DNA of 64,000 bases from Oscillospiraceae bacterium (GTDB lineage Bacteria > Bacillota > Clostridia > Oscillospirales > Acutalibacteraceae). The notes below the pieces were generated by a model. The model saw only the letters and a program-made list of their open reading frames with translations, made no database searches and was not told the DNA's origin. Positions 24,314-31,265 of the stretch are shown here, in pieces (the first letter of the stretch is position 1; each line of letters begins with the position of its first letter). The stretch is taken from positions 207,759 to 271,758 of the forward strand of contig DPVM01000005.1 in the NCBI GenBank assembly GCA_003526845.1. Reading direction: 5' to 3'. Position numbers and translations under genes: made by a program.

Positions 24314-25868
24314 TTTCAAAGAATTATGGCGCAACAAGCCAAAAAATTTGGGCAAACTGCATGAGGATAAAACAGGTATTCTCAAGCACAGAGAGTGGCG
24401 CGGCATTGCCGACACGCTTTATGATTATTACAGATGGCTCGTAACTTGGAAAGATATGGGCGTAATGGTTGCAAAGGCTCCCGTTTCAACAGTTAAGGGT
24501 CTTTGGAATTATCGTTGGATGGCAAGCTATCTTTCGGCTCCCGCTTGGATTGACCGCCACACCGAGGGCTTGCGCGGTCCGCAATTGAAAATGACTCATC
24601 TCCATATGAACGGTCTTGTTAAGCCCACAACGGATATGATTAATTTTCTCCTTGCAAACGATAAGCATTTTCACCCAAATTCAAAATGGGCAGATAAAAC
24701 AGTCAATGTTGACGAAATTTTTTCTTCGGAGCTTATGGCAGGTTTCCCGGGATTAAAGGATAATCATGTGTCTACCATTCCGATTTTCCTTTCCTCAATG
24801 GTTGACCAAAATATCACTCCCCCTTATCTCGATATTACAGAGAGCTACGGCGTTCCTGCCGATGTTTGTCCGCTTCCGTCTGCTGAGGCAGGCGTTGCGA
24901 TTAATGACGATTATCCTATCGTCGGCAAGTGCTCCGTTACCTGCAATATGCCGTGCGACGGCTCGGTTATGAACTCCGCTTATATCGACAGACGATTTGA
25001 TATTCCCACCCATGTTATCAATGTTCCTCTTCGTTATAATGAGGAGGAGGCACAGGAATACGCCGTTGAAGAGGTTAAGGAGTGCATCAAATTCATCGAG
25101 CGCGAAATGAATACCAAGTTCAATTGGGACGCATTCTTTGCCGCAATGAAAAATTACAATAAACAGCTCGATTACGAAGTTCAAAAGTGGGATGTCAATA
25201 AAACCGATTATCCCCAAATGACAGGTGCAACATTTTGGCTTTACCGCTTGTTCTATTTCCACATTTCGGGCGGTATGGATAAGCGATTCCTTAAAATTGA
25301 TAAAAAGGTAAACCGCATTATGCTTAAAGCGTATGAGAAGAAAACTCCTTGTTCAAAGGAAATGCGCCACAGAGCAATTGTTTGGTCTTGTCCTGCAAAC
25401 TATTATACAAGCCTTGCTAACTGGCTTGAAAATTGCTGGGGCATCAATGTTGTAATGGATATGGAAACAATGATTTCCTATATTAAATACGACACCGAGG
25501 ATAAAGAGGCGGCTCTTGCTACCTATGCCAAAACCCTACAGCGCACAACAATGCGTAAGCATACTAAGGGCGGCTATCAAAATGTTGTTGATGAGCTTTG
25601 GCGCATCGTCGAGGAATATAATGCCGACACTGTTATTATGTATGAGCAGATTTCCTGCAAGGGTATGGACGGTCTCAACGGTATTTTTGATGATCAGGCA
25701 AGAGAGCGCGGCATCAATTTCATTTGGGTTCCGCAGGACCTTATGGACCCGCGCACAATTTCACGCCGCGATATGCGTGAACATATCAACAAGTATATGA
25801 CCACCGTTCTCCAAGAGGAGCCGGTTGACCCAACTCTTGTTGATTTTGACGATACCCTCGCGTGGTAA
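24306..25868 (+). CDS. 2-hydroxyacyl-CoA dehydratase family subunit, large form (520 aa)
   Basis: The second subunit is longer than usual (family members are commonly 380-440 aa), with ~100 extra N-terminal residues. Conserved cysteines appear in ADVCPLPSAEAG near residue 194 and in the cluster KCSVTCNMPCDGSV near residue 215. Further cysteines lie in KKTPCSKE, WSCPANYY, ENCWG and QISCKGMDG. It probably pairs with the preceding 404-residue protein as a heterodimer. The clustered CxxxCxxxC is a candidate Fe-S ligand set. An alignment with structures of HgdAB, BcrBC and double-cubane protein would decide the cluster type. Confidence 0.85.
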   Translation: MINFKELWRNKPKNLGKLHEDKTGILKHREWRGIADTLYDYYRWLVTWKDMGVMVAKAPVSTVKGLWNYRWMASYLSAPAWIDRHTEGLRGPQLKMTHLHMNGLVKPTTDMINFLLANDKHFHPNSKWADKTVNVDEIFSSELMAGFPGLKDNHVSTIPIFLSSMVDQNITPPYLDITESYGVPADVCPLPSAEAGVAINDDYPIVGKCSVTCNMPCDGSVMNSAYIDRRFDIPTHVINVPLRYNEEEAQEYAVEEVKECIKFIEREMNTKFNWDAFFAAMKNYNKQLDYEVQKWDVNKTDYPQMTGATFWLYRLFYFHISGGMDKRFLKIDKKVNRIMLKAYEKKTPCSKEMRHRAIVWSCPANYYTSLANWLENCWGINVVMDMETMISYIKYDTEDKEAALATYAKTLQRTTMRKHTKGGYQNVVDELWRIVEEYNADTVIMYEQISCKGMDGLNGIFDDQARERGINFIWVPQDLMDPRTISRRDMREHINKYMTTVLQEEPVDPTLVDFDDTLAW

Positions 25869-25912
25869 TCATATTTTATTTTCAATTTTTCCGAAAGGTT
25901 ATGGTGAATATT

Positions 25913-26710
25913 ATGAAATATTTCGGCGGTTGTGATGTTGGCTCAACATATACAAAATGCGTTATTTTAGATGAAAACGGCAAAATTGTTGCCGATGTAA
26001 CAAACAGAAGTAAAATCAATCCCGTTCAGTCGGCTGAAATCGCACTTAAGGACGCTTGCAACCAAGTCGAGGGCTTGACTCCCGAAAAACTTACTTATCT
26101 TATCGGCACCGGCTACGGCAGAAACAAAGTTCCTTTTGCAGATGAAAATATCAGCGAAATCAGCTGTCATGCCATGGGCGTTCATGTTACAAATCCAAGC
26201 GTTAAAGCTATTATCGACATCGGCGGTCAGGATGTTAAGGGCATCGCCATTGACACCGACGGCACAGTTAAAAACTTCGCTATGAACGATAAGTGCGCAG
26301 CAGGTACAGGCAGATTCTTTGAGGCTATGGCTCATGCGTTTGAAATGTCACTTCCGGAGTTTTCAAAGCTGTCACTTAAAGCAAAAAATACAATTCCGAT
26401 TACCGCTCAGTGTACCGTTTTTGCAGAGTCCGAGGTTATATCGCTTGTCGGCGAGGGCAAACCTATGGATGAAATTGCCGCAGGCATCGAGCTTGCCGTT
26501 GCAAAGCGTTGCTTTGTTATGGCTAAAAAAGCAGGCGCTACCGACAGTATTACTCTTACGGGCGGCTGTGCAAAGAATGACGGCTTGAAGCAGGCTATCG
26601 AAAAGGTTTTGAAAATCAAGGTTGTTGACCTTGCAATCGACCCACAGCTTATGGGTGCTCTCGGTGCCGCAGAATATGCAAGACAAAAAGGCCTTGCAAA
26701 AGTTTATTAA
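25913..26710 (+). CDS. BadF/BcrA/HgdC-type ATP-dependent activator (ASKHA ATPase)
   Basis: The 265-residue protein has the ASKHA nucleotide-binding signatures GGCDVGSTYTKCV (phosphate 1) and IDIGGQDVKGI near residue 101. The two cysteines that bridge the dimer's [4Fe-4S] cluster in HgdC-type activators are present in NDKCAAGTGRF (Cys128) and AQCTVFAESEV (Cys167). It would hydrolyse ATP to push single electrons at very low potential into the two preceding subunits. ATG 25913 is preferred, with GGTGA 5 nt upstream; earlier in-frame starts overlap the upstream AAAGG site. Confidence 0.92.
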   Translation: MKYFGGCDVGSTYTKCVILDENGKIVADVTNRSKINPVQSAEIALKDACNQVEGLTPEKLTYLIGTGYGRNKVPFADENISEISCHAMGVHVTNPSVKAIIDIGGQDVKGIAIDTDGTVKNFAMNDKCAAGTGRFFEAMAHAFEMSLPEFSKLSLKAKNTIPITAQCTVFAESEVISLVGEGKPMDEIAAGIELAVAKRCFVMAKKAGATDSITLTGGCAKNDGLKQAIEKVLKIKVVDLAIDPQLMGALGAAEYARQKGLAKVY

Positions 26711-26724
26711 TAAAGAGGTGCAAT

Positions 26725-26889
26725 ATGAAATTTTTTAAAATTTTAGGCAAACTTTTTGCCGCGTTTCTCGCTCTTTTCGGCGCAACCTTTGCGATTTATT
26801 GGTTCAATCTCGATATGAAACTTATCCGCAAGTTTTACGATGCCGTTCAGCCGCATTATGACAATCTCGAAAAGGACAGAAAACTTTAA
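26725..26889 (+). CDS. Small single-span membrane protein (54 aa)
   Basis: A short open frame with AGAGGTG 5 bp before the ATG. It encodes a hydrophobic helix (KLFAAFLALFGATFAIYW, residues 9-26) followed by a charged tail ending NLEKDRKL. It fits in the 178-bp gap between the activator and the next gene, and its stop overlaps the following ATG (TAATG), so it is probably translated as part of the operon. It could anchor the complex to the membrane; the family was not recognised. Confidence 0.7.
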   Translation: MKFFKILGKLFAAFLALFGATFAIYWFNLDMKLIRKFYDAVQPHYDNLEKDRKL

Positions 26890-27578
26890 TGAATTTTTTT
26901 GATTCTCTGATTTCGGATGTCAACGATATTTTGGCACCCCTTCAAAAGCAAGAATATCCTTTGTCGGATTTGTGGCAGGATATTGGCAAAAACGAGCTTA
27001 TTTTGCACCGCGACTGTGCGTTTGAGCTTGAGGGTGTCGGCTTTAATCTTGTGAGCGACAAACCGCTCAACGGTGATAAAATCATTGTTGTCGGCAAGGA
27101 CTTGGGCGAAATTTCTGCAGATACAAAATTTGCCCGCATTTCGTTTATTCAAACCGATGATGTCAGCGACGACCAAAAGGCGTATAACCTTATTCGCAAA
27201 ATCGAGTATGCAAAATATCATTATTTTCCCAAGGGATATATGATTCGCACCTCGTCCGGCACACATATAGAGAATATACGCGTTTCAAAGTCCGCGCTGT
27301 CGCAGGGGCTTAATTTTCAAAAGGCAGGCTCCGTTCTCGCCGAAAAATATAAGGAAAACGATGCGGTCAAAGCTGTTCAAATCGTTTATATCACCGATAA
27401 ATCGGTAGATTTTAAGCAGCTTGAAAAACTCGCGGCAAAGAATTACGATATCACCGAAACGCTCAACCATATTATGCAAAATATCAAATTCGATTGCGCC
27501 GCCTGTAACCTCAAACCTATTTGCGATGAGGTTGAGGGTATGCGCGAATTGCATTTTAAACATTCCGGTATGAAATAA
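26889..27578 (+). CDS. Uncharacterised protein, tentatively related to acetyl-CoA synthase/CO dehydrogenase beta subunit
   Basis: The 229-residue protein has the segments NLIRKIEYAKYHYFPKGYMIR near residue 101 and IRVSKSALSQGL near residue 126, and ends with CAACNLKPICDEVEGMRELHF, a CxxC-x5-C cysteine cluster (Cys203, 206, 212). From memory these segments resemble part of the CdhC/AcsB acetyl-CoA synthase family, and similar short proteins are labelled CO dehydrogenase-related; this is not verified here. A CooC-like nickel chaperone in the same operon supports such a relation. Full ACS is far longer (about 700 aa), so at most one domain is present. It is followed by a strong terminator. Confidence 0.6.
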   Translation: MNFFDSLISDVNDILAPLQKQEYPLSDLWQDIGKNELILHRDCAFELEGVGFNLVSDKPLNGDKIIVVGKDLGEISADTKFARISFIQTDDVSDDQKAYNLIRKIEYAKYHYFPKGYMIRTSSGTHIENIRVSKSALSQGLNFQKAGSVLAEKYKENDAVKAVQIVYITDKSVDFKQLEKLAAKNYDITETLNHIMQNIKFDCAACNLKPICDEVEGMRELHFKHSGMK

Positions 27579-27590
27579 TTATATTTACTC

Positions 27591-27629
27591 AAAAGCAGTG
27601 CAAATTCGAGTATTTTGCACTGCTTTTTT
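27591..27629 (+). terminator. Terminator of the cooC-like operon
   Basis: AAAAGCAGTGCAAA pairs with TTTTGCACTGCTTTT around a short loop, followed by T residues. It separates the operon from the Rrf2 gene. Confidence 0.88.
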
Positions 27630-27660
27630 GCACTTATTTTTTCCAATATTCAAAAAGTCC

Positions 27661-27689
27661 TTGAAAGCCTACCGAAATGGTGGTATATT
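27661..27689 (+). promoter_or_regulatory. Promoter of the Rrf2 regulator gene
   Basis: TTGAAA (27661-27666), a 17-bp spacer and TATATT (27684-27689). The spacer contains ACCGAAATGGTGG, which has partial dyad symmetry and could be an autoregulatory site; that part is weak. Confidence 0.65.
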
Positions 27690-27722
27690 ATATTCATAAA
27701 GTTTTTCAAAAGGATTGATAAA

Positions 27723-28160
27723 ATGAAAATTTCAACAAAAGGGCGTTATGCATTAAGAATGATGCTTGACCTTGCCGAAAACCAACATGACGGCTATGTT
27801 TCGCTAAAGGATATTGCGGCTCGTCAAGAAATTTCAAAAAAATATCTCGAGCAAATCGTTGCAATGCTCAATAAGCCGGATATTCTCAAAACAAACCGTG
27901 GCTATCAGGGCGGCTATCGCCTTGCAAAATCACCGGATAAATACACTGTCGGCGATGTTCTCCGTATTACCGAGGGAGGTCTTGCGCCCGTTGCCTGCCT
28001 TGAGCAAAATCCGATGCAGTGCGACAGAGCCGATTCCTGTGCAACCTTGCCCGTTTGGCAGGGCTTAAATAAGGTCATTAATGAATATCTCGACAGCATC
28101 ACGCTTCAGGACATTATCGACAGGCAAACAGAAATGTATTCTTATGAATATATAATCTAA
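27723..28160 (+). CDS. Rrf2-family transcriptional regulator, probable Fe-S sensor
   Basis: The 145-residue protein opens MKISTKGRYALRMMLDLAE and continues with the winged helix containing LKDIAARQEISKKYLEQI, the standard Rrf2 DNA-binding region. Three cysteines spaced C-x7-C-x5-C follow (Cys95, Cys103, Cys109 approximately), matching the region that binds [2Fe-2S] or [4Fe-4S] clusters in IscR and NsrR, with somewhat different spacing. No iscS or iscU lies next to it, unlike many clostridial iscR loci. It is immediately downstream of the iron-sulfur-rich operon and could regulate it. Start at ATG 27723 follows AAAGGA at 27710-27715. Confidence 0.9.
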   Translation: MKISTKGRYALRMMLDLAENQHDGYVSLKDIAARQEISKKYLEQIVAMLNKPDILKTNRGYQGGYRLAKSPDKYTVGDVLRITEGGLAPVACLEQNPMQCDRADSCATLPVWQGLNKVINEYLDSITLQDIIDRQTEMYSYEYII

Positions 28161-28231
28161 TTTAAAGAGTGAAGTTGTGCTTTGCGTACAAATGTTTCAC
28201 TCACTCAGCTGAGTCAATTCGCTCAGCCGGC

Positions 28232-28252
28232 GGCAGGGCAACCTGCCTTTTT
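28232..28252 (+). terminator. Terminator after the Rrf2 gene
   Basis: GGCAGG pairs with CCTGCC around a GCAA tetraloop, followed by TTTTT. Another imperfect hairpin (GAGTGAA with TTTCACTC) lies upstream at about 28168-28202. Confidence 0.75.
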
Positions 28253-28295
28253 CATTATTGCCCATTTTTTTTCGGGTTGAAAGGGTTATGCTATT

Positions 28296-29402
28296 ATGAT
28301 TGATTCAAAAAGAATTTTGCAAAATTTTAAAGAGCTTGTGTCGCTCGATAGTCCGTCGCTTGATGAAAGACTTGTTTGCGAATATATAAAAAAATATCTT
28401 AAAAATCTCGGTATTGATGCCGTTGAGGATAACGCAGGTGAAAAAATCGGCGGCACAACAGGCAATCTTTATGCTTATTTGGACGGCACAATAGACGGCG
28501 AGAGTGTTCTTTTCGCCGCTCATATGGACACGGTCGAGCCATCAAAGGGCAAAACGGCTGTTGTTTATTCTGACGGAACAATTACCTCCGACGGCACAAC
28601 TGTTCTCGGCTCCGATGATTTGGCAGGCGTTGTTGCGATTTTGGAGGCACTAACCTGCATTGTCGAAAATAATATACCGCATCCGCCGATAGAAATTATT
28701 TTCTCGGTCTGCGAGGAAAAATACTGCTGGGGTATGAATGCTTTTGATTTCAGAAAAATCAAATCAAAACAGGCTTATGTTTTTGATTTAGACGGCGAAA
28801 TCGGCTCTGCCGCAAACTCCGCGCCGACAATTCTTTCATATACGGCAAAATTTATCGGCAAATCGGCACACGCAGGCTTTGCCTCGCACCTCGGCATACA
28901 TGCCGTCAAGGCTGCCGCTCTTGCTGTCACCGAAATTCCGTGCGGCGCAATCGACGAAGGCGTTACTGCCAATGTCGGCATTATAAACGGCGGCACGGCA
29001 ACAAATATTGTGCCCGATTTGTGCACCGTGACAGGTGAAATCCGCAGTTTCTGCGACAAAACTGCCGATGTCAAATTCGACGAGGTTAAAACAATTTGCC
29101 AAAATGCCGCGTCAAAGCTCGGCGCAATTGTCGAATTTGAGACAAACAGATGCGTTGTTGCGTTTGATGTTGATGAAAATGCACCCGTTTGTCAAAAGTT
29201 TGCGTCTGCCTGCAAATCACTTTCGCTTAACTGTGAGCTTGTGTCAACTTTCGGCGGAAGCGACAACAATGTTTTGTTTGGTCATTCGATAAGAGGTCTT
29301 GTCGTTTCAACCGGCATGCATAATTGCCACAGCGTTAATGAGTACACAACAACAAAAATGCTCACCGATGCCGCAAGTCTTGCGCTTGAACTGATGAAAT
29401 AA
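28296..29402 (+). CDS. M20-family metallopeptidase (tripeptidase T-like)
   Basis: The 368-residue protein carries the dinuclear zinc site motifs of M20 peptidases: AAHMDTVEPS near residue 72, GSDDLAGVVAILEAL near 105 and SVCEEKYCWGMNAFD near 138 (catalytic EE). A dimerisation domain with GKSAHAGFASHLGIHAV follows near 187. It resembles PepT-like cytosolic aminopeptidases that release N-terminal residues from short peptides. It is 12 bp upstream of the C39-like gene, so both may form a small operon. Confidence 0.9.
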   Translation: MIDSKRILQNFKELVSLDSPSLDERLVCEYIKKYLKNLGIDAVEDNAGEKIGGTTGNLYAYLDGTIDGESVLFAAHMDTVEPSKGKTAVVYSDGTITSDGTTVLGSDDLAGVVAILEALTCIVENNIPHPPIEIIFSVCEEKYCWGMNAFDFRKIKSKQAYVFDLDGEIGSAANSAPTILSYTAKFIGKSAHAGFASHLGIHAVKAAALAVTEIPCGAIDEGVTANVGIINGGTATNIVPDLCTVTGEIRSFCDKTADVKFDEVKTICQNAASKLGAIVEFETNRCVVAFDVDENAPVCQKFASACKSLSLNCELVSTFGGSDNNVLFGHSIRGLVVSTGMHNCHSVNEYTTTKMLTDAASLALELMK

Positions 29403-29414
29403 GGAATTTTGCTT

Positions 29415-30035
29415 ATGAAAAATCCACTTCACTATCAGCTTTCCGATTATGATTGCGGACCGACTTCAGTTTTAAACGCCGTTGCCTATTTGTTTGAGCG
29501 TGAGGATATTCCCCCGGAAATATTGCGCAATGTTATGCTTTATTGCCTTGACTGCCATTCGTTTGACGGCGCACCCGGTAAGCTCGGCACTTCAACTTCG
29601 GCTATGATGTTTTTGTCGAATTGGCTTGATAATTTCGGCAGAGTCGGCATTATGCCCATTTCCTCATCATATCTTGCAGGCGACAGGGTTTATCTCGGCT
29701 CCGCAAGCAGTATCAACGATGCGCTAAAACGCGGCGGTGTTGCCGTTGTGCGCCTTTTTTATGACGAGTGGCACTATGTTTTGTTTACGGGTATTGATGA
29801 TAAAAATATCTATCTTTTCGACCCGTACTACCGCACCGAACCGTTTAATGAGAGCGATATTAAAATAGTTCTCGACAAGCCGTTTAAATACAACAGAATT
29901 GTCCCGATTGAATATTTCAATTCGCTCGATGAAAAACTATATTCGCTTGCGTCTCCCGATTTGCGCGAGGCTGTTATAATTTTTAATCAAAAAACAAAAA
30001 TTACACAGGAAGATACTGTTGAATATTTCATATAA
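29415..30035 (+). CDS. C39/papain-like cysteine peptidase-type protein
   Basis: The 206-residue protein looks like a papain-fold peptidase of the C39-like group: QLSDYDCGPTSVLNAVAYLF (catalytic Cys about residue 14), EWHYVLFTGID (His near 118) and YLFDPYYR (Asp near 132). No signal peptide or ABC-transporter domain is attached, so it is not a standard bacteriocin exporter protease. ATG 29415 is used because AAGGA at 29401-29405 is correctly placed for it. Substrate and role are unknown; the upstream M20 peptidase suggests peptide turnover. Confidence 0.78.
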   Translation: MKNPLHYQLSDYDCGPTSVLNAVAYLFEREDIPPEILRNVMLYCLDCHSFDGAPGKLGTSTSAMMFLSNWLDNFGRVGIMPISSSYLAGDRVYLGSASSINDALKRGGVAVVRLFYDEWHYVLFTGIDDKNIYLFDPYYRTEPFNESDIKIVLDKPFKYNRIVPIEYFNSLDEKLYSLASPDLREAVIIFNQKTKITQEDTVEYFI

Positions 30036-30095
30036 ATATGCCATAATGTAATAAACAAGCTATCCACCACATTTATCCCAAAGGGGCTGATTCTT

Positions 30096-31121
30096 ATGCG
30101 TAATCACGAAGTTGTTACCGCACACCGCCTTTTAGACGAAAAGGGCGCTTTGATTGAGCCGGGCTGCAGCAGGAGCCTTGTTCAAATTTATGACAGAAAC
30201 GATATTAAAAAACGCAAAACACGCATCAAAGAATGGGATTATTACTATGTAATGTCTCATTCAAACAAAATTGCGCTTTGCCTTACGATTTCAGATTTGA
30301 GCTATCTCGGCATGGCGAGCGTTTCAATCGTCAATCTTGAAAATGCCACCGAGCATACTGATTCGATTATCGTGCCGTTCACCATGGGCAAAACAAATCT
30401 TCCGCCGACCTCCGCAGTCGGTGATGTAAAATTCAAAAACAAAAAGCTTGCAATGGAGTTTTTGAATAAGGGCGATTACAGAGTTTTGCGCGTCGATTAT
30501 CCCGAATTTGACGGCGGCAAGGGTTTGCGTGCAAATGTCAAACTAACCGACGAGCCGCAGGATTCCATGGTTATTGCCACTCCGTGGGCAGAGGATAAAA
30601 AAGCGTTTTATTACAATCAAAAAATCGACTGCCTGCGTGCCTCGGGCAAAATCGAGTATGATGGTCGCCTTATTACTCTCGACAAGGAACTTGATTTTGC
30701 AGGACTTGATTGGGGCAGGGGAGTTTGGACATATGACAATGTTTGGTATTGGGGTTCCGGCTCCGGTCAGGTTGACGGCGTGCCGTTCGGATTTAATATC
30801 GGCTACGGTTTCGGCGATACCTCCGCCGCAAGCGAAAATGTCATTTTTTATGACGGCGTCGCCCATAAATTCGATGATATAGTTTTCAATATCAGCGACA
30901 ATTTTACCGACCCGTGGACATTTAAATCGTCCGACGGCAGGTTTGATATGGATTTTGTCCCGATTATAGACAGAAATGCCCTTGTAGACGCAAAAATCAT
31001 TGTCACCGATCAGCATCAGGTTTTCGGCAAAATGAGCGGCACCGCAGTGCTCGACGACGGCAGAAAAATTCAGCTTAAGGATTTTCTTTGCTTTGCCGAA
31101 AAAGTACACAATAAATATTAA
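30096..31121 (+). CDS. DUF2804-type protein
   Basis: The 341-residue protein matches the pattern I associate with the DUF2804 family: an N-terminal HRLLDEKGALIEPGCSRSLV, IKEWDYYYVMS near residue 45, DLSYLGMASVSIVNLE near 70, and LDWGRGVWTYDNVWYWGSGSG near 207, followed by GVPFGFNIGYGFGD. The fold is probably beta-rich with lipocalin-like halves, but no catalytic role is established. No signal peptide or membrane segment was seen. AAAGGGG precedes the ATG. It ends just before a strong hairpin terminator. Confidence 0.8.
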   Translation: MRNHEVVTAHRLLDEKGALIEPGCSRSLVQIYDRNDIKKRKTRIKEWDYYYVMSHSNKIALCLTISDLSYLGMASVSIVNLENATEHTDSIIVPFTMGKTNLPPTSAVGDVKFKNKKLAMEFLNKGDYRVLRVDYPEFDGGKGLRANVKLTDEPQDSMVIATPWAEDKKAFYYNQKIDCLRASGKIEYDGRLITLDKELDFAGLDWGRGVWTYDNVWYWGSGSGQVDGVPFGFNIGYGFGDTSAASENVIFYDGVAHKFDDIVFNISDNFTDPWTFKSSDGRFDMDFVPIIDRNALVDAKIIVTDQHQVFGKMSGTAVLDDGRKIQLKDFLCFAEKVHNKY

Positions 31122-31127
31122 TTCACC

Positions 31128-31169
31128 ATCACCGCTCCGCCGTTTATTCGGTTGTGCGGTGATTTTTTT
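31128..31169 (+). terminator. Terminator after the DUF2804 gene
   Basis: ATCACCGC (31128-31135) pairs with GCGGTGAT (31156-31163), followed by TTTTTT. The 20-nt loop contains a second small stem (CCG/CGG). Confidence 0.85.
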
Positions 31170-31192
31170 CATAAAGTTAACATTATTGTTAC

Positions 31193-31221
31193 TTGACTTT
31201 TACTTTATTTTATAAGATACT
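31193..31221 (+). promoter_or_regulatory. Promoter of the Na/Pi cotransporter gene
   Basis: TTGACT (31193-31198), a 17-bp spacer and GATACT (31216-31221), about 45 bp upstream of the ATG. Confidence 0.6.
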
Positions 31222-31265
31222 ATATCTGTGAAAGTTTGGACTATATTTATTTAAAGAGGTAGTAT

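Noticed and set aside
23099..26710. A standard 2-hydroxyglutaryl-CoA or lactoyl-CoA dehydratase operon
   Set aside because: No CoA-transferase, 2-hydroxyacid dehydrogenase or acyl-CoA dehydrogenase is adjacent, one subunit is oversized, and a nickel chaperone is in the operon.
22314..27578. A complete CO dehydrogenase/acetyl-CoA synthase operon
   Set aside because: No CO dehydrogenase catalytic subunit, corrinoid protein, methyltransferase or full-length acetyl-CoA synthase is encoded; only a CooC-like ATPase and a short ACS-like protein are present.
27723..28160. Orthologue of IscR controlling an isc operon
   Set aside because: Neither iscS nor iscU follows; the next gene is an M20 peptidase behind a terminator.
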